A DNA stretch of 64,000 nucleotides from the NCBI RefSeq assembly GCF_003149455.1, contig NZ_QFFK01000011.1:1-64000 (forward strand), written 5' to 3'. Of this stretch, positions 50,031 through 58,549 are shown in pieces. Each line of letters begins with the position of its first letter. Positions within the stretch are counted from its first letter, which is position 1. The position numbers and the translations under genes were made by a program. The stretch comes from Chitinophaga deserti (lineage in GTDB: Bacteria; Bacteroidota; Bacteroidia; Chitinophagales; Chitinophagaceae). The notes under the pieces were generated by a model, which was not told the origin of the DNA, did not search any database, and was given only the letters and a program-made list of their open reading frames with translations.

Positions 50031-51011
50031 TCAGAAAGTATAGCCAATACCGAACACCATACTCAGATCGGAGGTGCCGTTGGCGGATACCGACGGACGG
50101 CTGTCGTACGAATTATACACCGCGATATTGACGTTGAAATCCGTGATGATTTCCCAGGCTAAACGTGTTTCGCCTTCCAGGCGCGTTCGGCCATGTTGGC
50201 GGATACCGAAGTAGAGGGTTTGGGTGGTGGCGAGGCTAACGGCCGGCGCGGTGTACTTGAATGCATTGAAGGTAAAAGCAACCGGCACTTCGGCAATGTT
50301 ACCGCTTCGGCGGCCGTCGATATAACGCTCCTGGTTCATGACGATGCCCGCTACTACCCGGGCATGGAGGTGGGGGCTGAGCAGTACTTTGGTGCCTAGT
50401 CCCACGCTTTGGGAGAAGCGGCGTATCAGTCCGAGTTGCAGGTTTCGTTCATAAGCCACCGTTATGGCGGGGAAGATGAAAGGGGTAAGATCATAGAGCA
50501 CCTGTATGTTCACATCCTCCCGTTCCCGGCTCACGGAATCATCCTTATTAAAGCTGGTGATGCTGGAAATGGTAGGGCGTACCTCGTAGTGGCGCTCCTG
50601 CATCCGGAGGGCGGCGTCGGTATTCAGGCGGCCCGTGCCGGAGTTCTTCGTGAAAGAATACCCTGCTGAAAAGCTGCCCTGCACCTGCCTGAAGATGCCG
50701 CTCCGGAAGTAATACAGGGTAAAGATCTCCGTGATCTTTACATCCTGCCCCATCATATGGATATAGCCGCTTTGGGCGGAAGGGAGAATTTTACCGAAAT
50801 ACATCTCGCCGTTGAGGGTTTCCACTTTAAAGTCGTGAACCGTGGCGGAAAGGGTGCGGATGTTGTGACGGCGGATGTTCAGCACGGCACTGCCATTGGC
50901 CTTAAACTGAACGATGCCCACGGTGATGCTGCGCAGTTCCCCTATGATACGGGTGCCGTTAACCATCCACAGCGTGTCGATCCTTTGGGAATGGGCTTTA
51001 AAGCAAAGCAA
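50031..51011 (-). CDS. DUF481-family outer-membrane protein
   Basis: About 326 residues. A small N-terminal beta domain (RIDTLWMVNGTRIIGELRSI, VETLNGEMYFGKIL) precedes a run of amphipathic strands forming a DUF481 (YdiY-like) barrel, ending DLSMVFGIGYTF. The frame's first usable start is a TTG at 51011, giving a short signal sequence. The codons upstream still read like a signal peptide (HIATLFLLLCFKAHS) but contain no ATG, so the start is either non-standard or the true ATG has been lost. Function unknown. Confidence 0.78.
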   Translation of the reverse strand: MLCFKAHSQRIDTLWMVNGTRIIGELRSITVGIVQFKANGSAVLNIRRHNIRTLSATVHDFKVETLNGEMYFGKILPSAQSGYIHMMGQDVKITEIFTLYYFRSGIFRQVQGSFSAGYSFTKNSGTGRLNTDAALRMQERHYEVRPTISSITSFNKDDSVSREREDVNIQVLYDLTPFIFPAITVAYERNLQLGLIRRFSQSVGLGTKVLLSPHLHARVVAGIVMNQERYIDGRRSGNIAEVPVAFTFNAFKYTAPAVSLATTQTLYFGIRQHGRTRLEGETRLAWEIITDFNVNIAVYNSYDSRPSVSANGTSDLSMVFGIGYTF

Positions 51012-51116
51012 CAGGAAAAGGGTAGTGGCGATATGTATGCGGGTGAGGATAGCTTGCGGTTTACAGTATTACAAGCAGGCCCCGGAAAAGGTTCGTAAAC
51101 AGGCAGTTGGGAGAAA

Positions 51117-51146
51117 CAAAAAGCGGCGCCATGGGAGGCGCCGCTT
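51117..51146 (-). terminator. Terminator of the 85-residue gene
   Basis: A perfect 10-bp stem AAGCGGCGCC / GGCGCCGCTT. On the minus strand the T-run (TTTTTGTTT) follows, separating the 85-residue gene from the DUF481 gene. Confidence 0.8.
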
Positions 51147-51190
51147 CATATCAGTAGTTAAATTGTAGCGTATTCAGTGTTCGGAAGGGA

Positions 51191-51448
51191 TCAGTAGTAT
51201 TCAAGCTCTTCCCCCCTTAAAGTGCATTCGATCTGATGTTTGACAGGCGCACTAAAACCTTCCAGTTCAATGTTTGGCCGCTCATCGAGGCAGATACGGA
51301 TCTTACCGTTCTCCTGTACAATCACTTCGTGGATTGGCTCGAGCAACGCAAACAACATACGCCGGCCGCTTTCAGCGATCTGGTTCATGATGGAATCTTC
51401 CAGGTTCACGAACTCTCGGTTTTTGTAAGAATAAGATACTGTTACCAT
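51191..51448 (-). CDS. Hypothetical 85-residue protein
   Basis: A small acidic cytoplasmic protein: an N-terminal strand and helix (EFVNLEDSIMNQIAESGRRM), followed by beta strands (HEVIVQENGKIRICLDE, QIECTLRGEELEYY). No signal peptide and no motif that I recognise. Its clean frame, own terminator and isolated position support a real gene. Function unknown. Confidence 0.6.
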   Translation of the reverse strand: MVTVSYSYKNREFVNLEDSIMNQIAESGRRMLFALLEPIHEVIVQENGKIRICLDERPNIELEGFSAPVKHQIECTLRGEELEYY

Positions 51449-51702
51449 TTTCTTAGTTTTTCAATAGGATCAAAGTTTCATAAAAATACGACAATTTATA
51501 AATTGTCAAAATTTATTATGAATAATTTCATTAAAAGTCATGCTTCTATGTCACAATAGCAAGCTCCTAACTGATCAAATGACATTTTACACCCATGGAA
51601 TGCAATAACCGGGCCGGTCAGTTGCCGCTTACATAATTGCTTCTGGCGCATTAGCCCGGAACCCTTATTTTTATGGCTTCAACAATTACCTCAAACCTAT
51701 CT

Positions 51703-53883
51703 ATGCGTCCCATTCGTTACTTTTTATTGATCGGCGTCTGCTTCCTTTACAGCGCCGTAACCTTCGCGCAAAAACTACAGTGGAACAAAGCCGGCACTGC
51801 CTTTTACCAGGAAGAAGGCCACCAGATCTATTCCATCCCCGTTCCCGGCCTGGAGCCCGCTCCGTTCATCACCGCGGAACTGCTCACGCCCGCAGGCACC
51901 CAATCACCCTTATCGGTTAAGAGCTTCCAGCTGTCAGACAACGAAAAGCTCGTGCTCCTTTTCACCAACACCAAGCGTGTATGGCGCTACGAAACCAAAG
52001 GAGACTACTGGCTGCTGGACCGTACCACCCGCAAGCTCCGTCAGCTCGGGAAAGGGCTCCCGGAAGCTTCTCTTATGTTCGCCAAATTATCGCCGGACAA
52101 TAAACAGGTGGCATACGTAAGCGGGCATAACCTCTATACGGAAGACCTCGCCACCGGTAAGATCTCCCAGCTCACCAAAGACGGTAACCGCCGGCTTATC
52201 AACGGTACCTTCGACTGGGCTTATGAAGAAGAATTCGGCTGCCGCGACGGTTTTCGCTGGAGCCCGGACAGTAAAAGCATCGCCTACTGGCAGATTGATG
52301 CCCGGCAGATCCGCGACTTCCTCATGATCAATAACACCGATTCCATCTACTCTTTCACCATTCCGGTGGAATATCCCAAGGCAGGTGAAAGTCCTTCCCC
52401 CTGTAAAGTGGGTGTGGTAAACCTCGCCACCAAAAAAACCGTATGGATGCAGGTACCCGGCGACAGCCGCCAGCACTACATTCCCCGTATGGAATGGGTG
52501 CCCGGCAAGCAGGAGCTCATCATCCAGCAACTGAACCGCAAGCAGAATACTTCCAAAGTAATGCTGCTGCAACCCGCTACCGGTGCCGCCAAAACCATCC
52601 TTACTGAAACCGACAATGCCTGGATCGATGTGAAATCGTACTGGGATGATGGCGACATCACCGGCTGGGACTGGCTGCAGGGCAATAAATCCTTCGTATG
52701 GGTGAGTGAAAAAGACGGATGGCGCCACCTGTACCGCGTCTCTGCAGACGGTACGCAGGAATCCCTGCTTACCCCCGGCGATTATGATGTGATCTCTGTT
52801 TCGAGCATCGATGAAGCCAACGGCCGCATCTATTTCCTCGCTTCTCCTGAAAACGCTACGCAGCAATACCTGTACTGGGTACCCATCGCAGGCGGCAAGG
52901 CTACCCGTCTTACCCCCGCCAGTCAGCCCGGTACACATGCTTACGATATTGCACCCGGTGGTAAATATGCCGTGCATGGTTACCAGAACCACCAGTTGCA
53001 GCCCGACAGAGAAGTGGTTTCCCTCTCTTCGCATGAAAGCCTGAGCAAGAAAACCGACTTCGCAGCAAAGGCGGCCGCCGCTATAAAAGAAGGCAGCCAT
53101 CTCCGCTTCTTCCAGGTAACTACGGAAGATGGTGTAACACTCGACGGATGGATGAGCCTGCCCGCGCGGTTCGATTCCACGAAGAAGTACCCCGTGGTAT
53201 TCTATGTATACGGAGAGCCTGCTTCCTGCACCGTAAAAGACACTTACGGCAATGGCATCAACCCGCTCTACGGCGGCTCCATGCCCGACGACGGATACAT
53301 CTACATTTCCCTCGACAACCGCGGCACACCAGCTCCCAAAGGCCGCACCTGGCGCAAGAGCATCTACCGCAAGGTGGGTATCCTCAATGCCCGCGATCAG
53401 GCGATGGCTGCCAAAGAGATCCTGAAATGGAACTATGTAGATAAAGACCGTGTGGCAGTATGGGGCTGGAGCGGCGGCGGGTCCATGACCCTGAACCTGC
53501 TTGGCCAGTATCCGGAGATTTATAAAACCGGTATTGCCGTGGCAGCAGTTGCCAACCAGCTTACCTACGATAACATTTACCAGGAACGTTATATGGGTCT
53601 GCCGCAGGAAAACCGGGAAGATTTCATACAGGGATCGCCCATCACCTATGTGAAGAACCTGCGCGGAAAGCTGCTGTACATCCATGGAACGGGAGACGAT
53701 AACGTGCATTACCAGAACGCGGAAATGCTCATCAACGCGCTGGTGAAACACAATAAGGTTTTCCAGCTTATGAGCTACCCCAACCGTTCGCACGGTATCT
53801 ATGAAGGAGAGGGCACCTCAGAGCACCTCTCTGCCACCTACACAGAATTTTTACGGAGAAACTGCGCCCCCGGGGCACGTTAA
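51703..53883 (+). CDS. S9-family prolyl oligopeptidase, dipeptidyl-peptidase-IV-like
   Basis: 726 residues from the ATG at 51703, which gives a clean signal peptide (YFLLIGVCFLYSAVTFAQ); the ATG at 51673 lies in an AT-rich promoter-like stretch. An N-terminal propeller carries the double-Glu motif DWAYEEEFGCRDGF (about 171-184) that anchors the substrate's free N-terminus in DPP4. The C-terminal hydrolase domain has Ser590 in GWSGGGSM, Asp665 in GTGDDNVHYQN and His697 in NRSHGIY. It is expected to release X-Pro dipeptides in the periplasm or at the cell surface. Monocistronic. Confidence 0.95.
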   Translation: MRPIRYFLLIGVCFLYSAVTFAQKLQWNKAGTAFYQEEGHQIYSIPVPGLEPAPFITAELLTPAGTQSPLSVKSFQLSDNEKLVLLFTNTKRVWRYETKGDYWLLDRTTRKLRQLGKGLPEASLMFAKLSPDNKQVAYVSGHNLYTEDLATGKISQLTKDGNRRLINGTFDWAYEEEFGCRDGFRWSPDSKSIAYWQIDARQIRDFLMINNTDSIYSFTIPVEYPKAGESPSPCKVGVVNLATKKTVWMQVPGDSRQHYIPRMEWVPGKQELIIQQLNRKQNTSKVMLLQPATGAAKTILTETDNAWIDVKSYWDDGDITGWDWLQGNKSFVWVSEKDGWRHLYRVSADGTQESLLTPGDYDVISVSSIDEANGRIYFLASPENATQQYLYWVPIAGGKATRLTPASQPGTHAYDIAPGGKYAVHGYQNHQLQPDREVVSLSSHESLSKKTDFAAKAAAAIKEGSHLRFFQVTTEDGVTLDGWMSLPARFDSTKKYPVVFYVYGEPASCTVKDTYGNGINPLYGGSMPDDGYIYISLDNRGTPAPKGRTWRKSIYRKVGILNARDQAMAAKEILKWNYVDKDRVAVWGWSGGGSMTLNLLGQYPEIYKTGIAVAAVANQLTYDNIYQERYMGLPQENREDFIQGSPITYVKNLRGKLLYIHGTGDDNVHYQNAEMLINALVKHNKVFQLMSYPNRSHGIYEGEGTSEHLSATYTEFLRRNCAPGAR

Positions 53884-53895
53884 CCGTATAATGAT

Positions 53896-53935
53896 AAAAA
53901 TCACCTTCCGGTATCCGGGAGGTGATTTTTCTTTT
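53896..53935 (+). terminator. Terminator of the DPP4-like gene
   Basis: The stem AAAAATCACC / GGTGATTTTT is followed by CTTTTT, 12 bp after the stop. Confidence 0.85.
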
Positions 53936-53950
53936 TCGGAGATAACCGTT

Positions 53951-53957
53951 TACTTTG
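53951..53957 (+). promoter_or_regulatory. -7 promoter box of the 130-residue gene
   Basis: TACTTTG, close to TAnnTTTG, 23 bp upstream of the ATG at 53980. No clear -33 TTG is seen. Confidence 0.4.
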
Positions 53958-53979
53958 CGGGCTAATTATAAACCGGAAC

Positions 53980-54372
53980 ATGAGAAGAAACGCCATTATC
54001 GGCCTTATTGCCATCGTCATCGTTATCATCTGCGCCTGGCTGCCCTGGATCACCGTACAGGCCGATGAAGGGCTGCGTACCTACACAGGTATGCAGAGTG
54101 AAGGCTCCAGCTTCGGGGAACCCGGCAAGCTGAGCATCCTCGTTGCGGGGCTGACGGGCATCCTCTTCCTCATTCCGAAAGACTGGGCAGCCCGCGTTAA
54201 CCTTTTTACGGGTGGCTTTCTTGCTGCATGGTCGTTCCGGAACCTGCTGCTCTATTCCCGTTGTGAAATGGGGCTTTGTCCGGACCGCCACATTGGTCTC
54301 TGGCTTTCGCTCATCGCATCACTCACCGCATTTGTATGTGTGCTGATGTACCGTAAAAAATATGTGAAGTAA
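53980..54372 (+). CDS. Hypothetical four-helix membrane protein
   Basis: 130 residues with four hydrophobic segments (IIGLIAIVIVIICAWLPWI, LSILVAGLTGILFLIP, VNLFTGGFLAAWSFRNLLLY, LWLSLIASLTAFVCVLMY). A short loop contains SRCEMGLCPDRHIG with two Cys four residues apart. A conserved-looking WLPWITV follows helix 1. I do not recognise the family. Inner membrane. Convergent with the VIT-like gene. Confidence 0.68.
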   Translation: MRRNAIIGLIAIVIVIICAWLPWITVQADEGLRTYTGMQSEGSSFGEPGKLSILVAGLTGILFLIPKDWAARVNLFTGGFLAAWSFRNLLLYSRCEMGLCPDRHIGLWLSLIASLTAFVCVLMYRKKYVK

Positions 54373-54390
54373 TCAGCTTCTGCTAATAAG

Positions 54391-54430
54391 AAACAGCCGG
54401 CACAGGGAATCCCTTGCCGGCTGTTTTGTT
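54391..54430. terminator. Bidirectional terminator between convergent genes
   Basis: A perfect 11-bp stem AACAGCCGGCA / TGCCGGCTGTT, followed by TTGTTT on the plus strand and preceded by an A-rich stretch for the minus strand. It serves the 130-residue gene and probably the VIT-like gene. Confidence 0.8.
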
Positions 54431-54443
54431 TGTATCAGTTTGT

Positions 54444-55079
54444 CTATATCGCGGAGCCAATGAGGTAGGAGGCGAGTACTACAACGCCCCCGGTAAGGAG
54501 GTAGCGCATGGTCATGCCCAGGAGGTGCTGGCCGGTGATGCGGGACTTCATCCATCCAAACACCAGTAAGGCCAAAAGACTGATTATCATACTGGTTCGC
54601 CCTGCTGCTGAGAAATCTTCCTGCATCAGGAAAGGCACAAAAGCGATGAGTCCGCCAAGGAAGAAGAAGCCTCCCGTGAACAGGGTGCTGCGGAGGGCAT
54701 GGCGGAGGCCAAACTCCTGCAGGGGTACTTCTTCGGCTTTGAGGGTGGCTTCCCACTGTGCCTGGTCTTTTTCCATTTCACCGGCAATGTGGGCGATGGT
54801 AGGCTGGGGGATGTCGAGGTTGCGGAGCTTCTGCTCTTCCTCGGGCGTCATCACACCTTCCTCATCTTCGCCCCGGTTAGCCCTGAACACTGCAATCATC
54901 ATCAGGAGCGTGGCAACGCCGAGGATGATGAGGTGGAGGGTATAGAAGGCCTGCACCGTGAGGCTCTTCGTGTAAAGGATCTGAGTGGTGAAAAGCAGGA
55001 GCAGCACGCCGTCGGGGAACCCGATCATGAGGTCGGTTTTCCAGCCGGAGCTGCGGATGGCTTTTTGCGGTTTACTCAT
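54444..55079 (-). CDS. VIT1/CCC1-like membrane transporter
   Basis: 211 residues from the ATG at 55079, whose ATGA overlaps the TGA of rocD (translational coupling). A first helix pair (KTDLMIGFPDGVLLLLFTTQ, LHLIILGVATLLMMIAVF) is followed by a cytoplasmic charged segment (EEEQKLRNLDIP, AHIAGEMEKDQAQWEATLKA). Three more helices follow, including SLLALLVFGWMKSRITG. This is the VIT/CCC1 layout; the relatives move Fe2+ or Mn2+. The usual glycine-rich GxxDG start reads GFPDG here, so it is a divergent member. Ion not assignable. Confidence 0.78.
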   Translation of the reverse strand: MSKPQKAIRSSGWKTDLMIGFPDGVLLLLFTTQILYTKSLTVQAFYTLHLIILGVATLLMMIAVFRANRGEDEEGVMTPEEEQKLRNLDIPQPTIAHIAGEMEKDQAQWEATLKAEEVPLQEFGLRHALRSTLFTGGFFFLGGLIAFVPFLMQEDFSAAGRTSMIISLLALLVFGWMKSRITGQHLLGMTMRYLLTGGVVVLASYLIGSAI

Positions 55080-56317
55080 GACAGCGCTTCGAGGCTTTGC
55101 TGAATAATGCCCACACATTCCTTTACCTGGGCGGCAGTAATGGTGAGGGGAGGTGCGAAGCGGATCTTATCGCCATGCGTGGGCTTGGCGAGCAGGCCGT
55201 TCTCCTTCAGTGCAAGGCAGAGATCCCATGCAGCATCCGGATTATCATGTATAATTTCAATAGCGTTGAGCAGTCCTTTCCCACGGATATCGCGGATATA
55301 GGGCGATTGCAGGTTGCGGAGGCCCTGGCGGAGGAGTTCTCCCATTTCCCGGGCGTTTTCTGCCATATGCTCGTTACGTAACACTTCCAGTGCAGCCATG
55401 GCCACTTTGCAGGCAAGCGGGTTGCCGCCGTAAGTGGAGCCATGCTCGCCCGGTTTAATGGTGAGCATCACGGCATCATCCGCCAATACGGCTGAAACGG
55501 GGAGCATACCGCCGGAAAGGGCTTTACCTAGGATGAGCACATCGGGGCGAACATTCTCATGATCGCAGGCCAGCATTTTACCCGTACGGGCAAGACCGGT
55601 CTGTATTTCATCGGCAAGGAAAAGCACGTTCGCATCCGTGCAGTATTGCCTTACGGTTGATAAATATCCTTCGTCGGGCACTTTCACCCCGGCTTCGCCC
55701 TGTATGGGTTCGAGGAGGAAACCGGCCACATTGGTATCCTGCAGGGCGCGGGCCAGGGCAGGAAGATCGTTGAACGGGATCACTTCATAGCCCGGCATAT
55801 AGGGGCCGAAGTTGCGCCGCGCAACGGGATCGGTACTGAAGGACACCACGTTAAGGGTACGGCCATGGAAGTTTTCGGCGCAAACGATGATCTTGGCCTT
55901 GTTTTCCGGGATGCCTTTCACGACATAGCCCCAGCGGCGGCAAAGCTTCAGCGCGGTTTCCACGGCTTCCACGCCGGAGTTCACGGGCAATACACGGTCG
56001 TATCCGAAGTAACGGGTGATATAGGCGGAATATTCGCCGAGGAGGTCTGAATAAAATGCGCGGGAAGTGAGCGTAAGGCGGGAAGCCTGTTCTACAAGTG
56101 CAGCCACTATCTTCGGGTGGCAGTGGCCCTGGTTTACGGCAGAGTACCCCGACAGGAAATCGTAGTATCTTTTCCCGTCCACATCCCATACAAACACGCC
56201 TTCCCCTTTTGTGAGCACCACCGGCAGCGGATGATAGTTATGCGCGCCGAACTGATCTTCAAGGTCAAGGAAATGTTGTGCTTTCTCCGTAATCGTATAA
56301 TTGGGTACCATATTCAA
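55076..56317 (-). CDS. rocD: Ornithine--oxo-acid transaminase
   Basis: 413 residues, a class-III PLP aminotransferase. It transfers the delta-amino group of ornithine to 2-oxoglutarate, giving glutamate semialdehyde, and links arginine and proline metabolism. Seen: YYDFLSGYSAVNQGHCHPKI, LPVNSGVEAVETALKLCRRW, AENFHGRT, the cofactor aspartate in LADEIQTGLARTG, the PLP lysine in LILGKALSGGMLPVSAV, and HGSTYGGNPLACKVAMAA. Full length. It starts 2 bp after the ACBP stop and overlaps the VIT-like gene by 4 bp. Confidence 0.95.
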   Translation of the reverse strand: MNMVPNYTITEKAQHFLDLEDQFGAHNYHPLPVVLTKGEGVFVWDVDGKRYYDFLSGYSAVNQGHCHPKIVAALVEQASRLTLTSRAFYSDLLGEYSAYITRYFGYDRVLPVNSGVEAVETALKLCRRWGYVVKGIPENKAKIIVCAENFHGRTLNVVSFSTDPVARRNFGPYMPGYEVIPFNDLPALARALQDTNVAGFLLEPIQGEAGVKVPDEGYLSTVRQYCTDANVLFLADEIQTGLARTGKMLACDHENVRPDVLILGKALSGGMLPVSAVLADDAVMLTIKPGEHGSTYGGNPLACKVAMAALEVLRNEHMAENAREMGELLRQGLRNLQSPYIRDIRGKGLLNAIEIIHDNPDAAWDLCLALKENGLLAKPTHGDKIRFAPPLTITAAQVKECVGIIQQSLEALS

Positions 56318-56319
56318 AA

Positions 56320-56580
56320 TTACTTATTCTTCAGCTGATTCACGAGATCTATATAGTCCTGCATGGCGGTCTCCTTCGCTTTGCCTTTCAGGTTATTCCA
56401 GGCATCATACTTGGCTTTACCCACGAAATCGAACATATTGGCAGGAGGCTCCACATTTATATCGCCTTCGGTAGCCTGTTTGTACAGGGAGTAGAGCTGG
56501 AGGAGAATGTCGTTATCTGGTTTAGTGTCAAGCGTTTTGCTGGCTGTTACGGCCGCTTCGAAAGATTGTTGCAGTGCCAT
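56320..56580 (-). CDS. Acyl-CoA-binding protein
   Basis: 86 residues, the normal length of the four-helix ACBP family. The key blocks are QLYSLYKQATEGDIN (acyl-CoA contact residues Tyr and Lys), GKAKYDAWNNLKGKAKETAM and DYIDLVNQLKNK. It buffers long-chain acyl-CoA in the cytosol. It is unusual as first gene of an operon with ornithine aminotransferase and a VIT-like transporter. Confidence 0.93.
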   Translation of the reverse strand: MALQQSFEAAVTASKTLDTKPDNDILLQLYSLYKQATEGDINVEPPANMFDFVGKAKYDAWNNLKGKAKETAMQDYIDLVNQLKNK

Positions 56581-56755
56581 GGTCTGTATTTTAGCTTTAA
56601 AAGTAAAGAAATACCCGCAAAAGGCGGTTTGCCGCTTTAAAGAAGATTAAAATTTAATACCTTTGCGCAAATAATCAATTACGGATTGCCTGCCGCGGAT
56701 AACGAATGATTTACGCGTAGCGCGCGGTGGTACGGTTCGTAATTTTGTCTTTTAT

Positions 56756-58549
56756 ATGAAGAATATCCGGAATTTCTGCATTATTGCGCATATCGACCAC
56801 GGAAAGAGTACCCTGGCCGACCGTTTACTGGAGTTTACCAAAACGATTTCTGACCGGGACATGCAAGCCCAGGTGCTGGACGACATGGATCTCGAACGGG
56901 AGAAGGGCATTACCATCAAGAGCCACGCCATCCAGATGAGCTATACCGCCAAAAACGGCGAGCAATATATCTTTAACCTGATCGATACCCCCGGCCACGT
57001 AGACTTCTCTTACGAAGTATCCCGTGCACTGGCCGCCTGCGAAGGCGCCCTGCTGCTGGTAGACGCCGCCCAGGGCATCCAGGCTCAGACCATCTCCAAC
57101 CTGTATCTCGCAATGGAGAATGATCTCGAGATCATCCCGGTTATCAATAAAATCGACATGGCAGGCGCCATGATCGAGGAAGTAAAAGACCAGATCATCG
57201 AACTCATCGGTGTGAAAGACGAGGACATTCTCCTTGCTTCCGGTAAATCCGGCATCGGCATCGAGGAAATCCTCGAAGCCATCGTTACCCGCATCCCGGC
57301 ACCCTCCGGCGATGTGCAGGCACCTCTCCAGGCTTTGATCTTCGACTCCGTATTCAACTCCTTCCGTGGTATCATCGCATACTTCCGGATCTATAACGGT
57401 TCCCTCAAAAAAGGCGATAAAATACGCTTCGTCAACACCGGCGAAGAATATGAAGCCGCCGAAGTGGGCATCCTGAAACTTGGCCTTGAACCCAAGAATG
57501 AAGTATTCGCCGGAGACGTGGGATACATCATCACCGGTATCAAAACTGCCAAGGATGTGAAAGTGGGTGATACCATTACCCGCGCCAGCAACCCCTGTAA
57601 AGAAGCCATCCAGGGCTTCGAAGAGGTAAAACCCATGGTATTTGCCGGTATCTTCCCCGTAGTAACCGAAGATTTCGAGGAGCTGCGCGATTGTATGGAC
57701 AAGCTGCAGCTGAACGATGCCTCGCTTACCTACGAGCTGGAAACATCCCAGGCACTGGGCTTCGGTTTCCGTTGCGGCTTCCTCGGTATGCTACACATGG
57801 AGATCATCCAGGAAAGGCTGGAACGCGAGTTCAACCAGACCGTAATCACCACCGTTCCCAACGTAGGCTTCATTGCTTATGATACCAAAGGGGTGAAGAT
57901 CATCGTAAACAACCCTTCCGAAATGCCTGATCCTACCAAGATGGAAACCATCGAGGAACCCTGGATCCGTGCACAGATCATTACCAAGCCCGATTACATC
58001 GGTAATATCATGACGCTCTGCCTCGGCAAGCGCGGCATTCTCCTGAACCAGAGCTACCTCACCACCACCCGCGTGGAGCTGATGTTTGAACTGCCACTCA
58101 CGGAGATCGTGTTCGACTTCTACGATAAACTGAAAAGCCAGACCCGCGGCTACGCCTCTTTCGATTATACCCCGATAGGCTTCCGTGAATCCGATATCGT
58201 GAAAATGGACATCCTGCTCAACGCAGAGAAAGTGGATGCCCTCAGCGCCCTTATCCACCGCACCCGTGCGCAGGACTTCGGCCGTAAGCTTTGCGAAAAG
58301 CTGAAAGAGCTGCTGCCCCGCCAACAATTCCTCATCGCCATCCAGGCTGCCATCGGCGCCAAGATCGTAGCGAGGGAGAACATCAGCGCCATGCGGAAAG
58401 ACGTTACCGCCAAATGTTATGGTGGCGACATTTCCCGTAAGCGTAAACTGCTCGAAAAGCAGAAAGAGGGTAAGAAGCGTATGCGCCAGATCGGTAACGT
58501 GGAAGTACCGCAGGAAGCATTCCTCGCCGTACTTAAACTGGATGACTAA
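56756..58549 (+). CDS. lepA: Elongation factor 4 (LepA)
   Basis: 597 residues, a ribosome-bound GTPase acting in translation elongation and ribosome biogenesis. G-motifs: AHIDHGKSTLADRLL (G1), the REKGITIKSH switch, DTPGHVDF (G3), NKIDM (G4) and ASGKSGIG (G5). Domains II-III follow, then the LepA-specific C-terminal domain (AKCYGGDISRKRKLLEKQKE, KKRMRQIGNVEVPQEAFL). Full length. A TACCTTTG box at 56658-56665 may be its promoter. Its stop overlaps the start of the Dph6-like gene. Confidence 0.98.
   Translation: MKNIRNFCIIAHIDHGKSTLADRLLEFTKTISDRDMQAQVLDDMDLEREKGITIKSHAIQMSYTAKNGEQYIFNLIDTPGHVDFSYEVSRALAACEGALLLVDAAQGIQAQTISNLYLAMENDLEIIPVINKIDMAGAMIEEVKDQIIELIGVKDEDILLASGKSGIGIEEILEAIVTRIPAPSGDVQAPLQALIFDSVFNSFRGIIAYFRIYNGSLKKGDKIRFVNTGEEYEAAEVGILKLGLEPKNEVFAGDVGYIITGIKTAKDVKVGDTITRASNPCKEAIQGFEEVKPMVFAGIFPVVTEDFEELRDCMDKLQLNDASLTYELETSQALGFGFRCGFLGMLHMEIIQERLEREFNQTVITTVPNVGFIAYDTKGVKIIVNNPSEMPDPTKMETIEEPWIRAQIITKPDYIGNIMTLCLGKRGILLNQSYLTTTRVELMFELPLTEIVFDFYDKLKSQTRGYASFDYTPIGFRESDIVKMDILLNAEKVDALSALIHRTRAQDFGRKLCEKLKELLPRQQFLIAIQAAIGAKIVARENISAMRKDVTAKCYGGDISRKRKLLEKQKEGKKRMRQIGNVEVPQEAFLAVLKLDD

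Noticed and set aside
49757..50047. Minus-strand ORF of 96 codons
   Set aside because: No recognisable domain, overlaps the 3' end of the DUF481 gene and has odd composition; probably chance.
52087..53793. 568-codon minus-strand ORF
   Set aside because: Antisense shadow of the DPP4-like peptidase gene, whose catalytic triad is intact on the plus strand.
56629..56665. Complete lepA promoter
   Set aside because: TACCTTTG at 56658-56665 is good, but the nearest TTG is 26 bp away, too far for confidence; mentioned only in the lepA entry.
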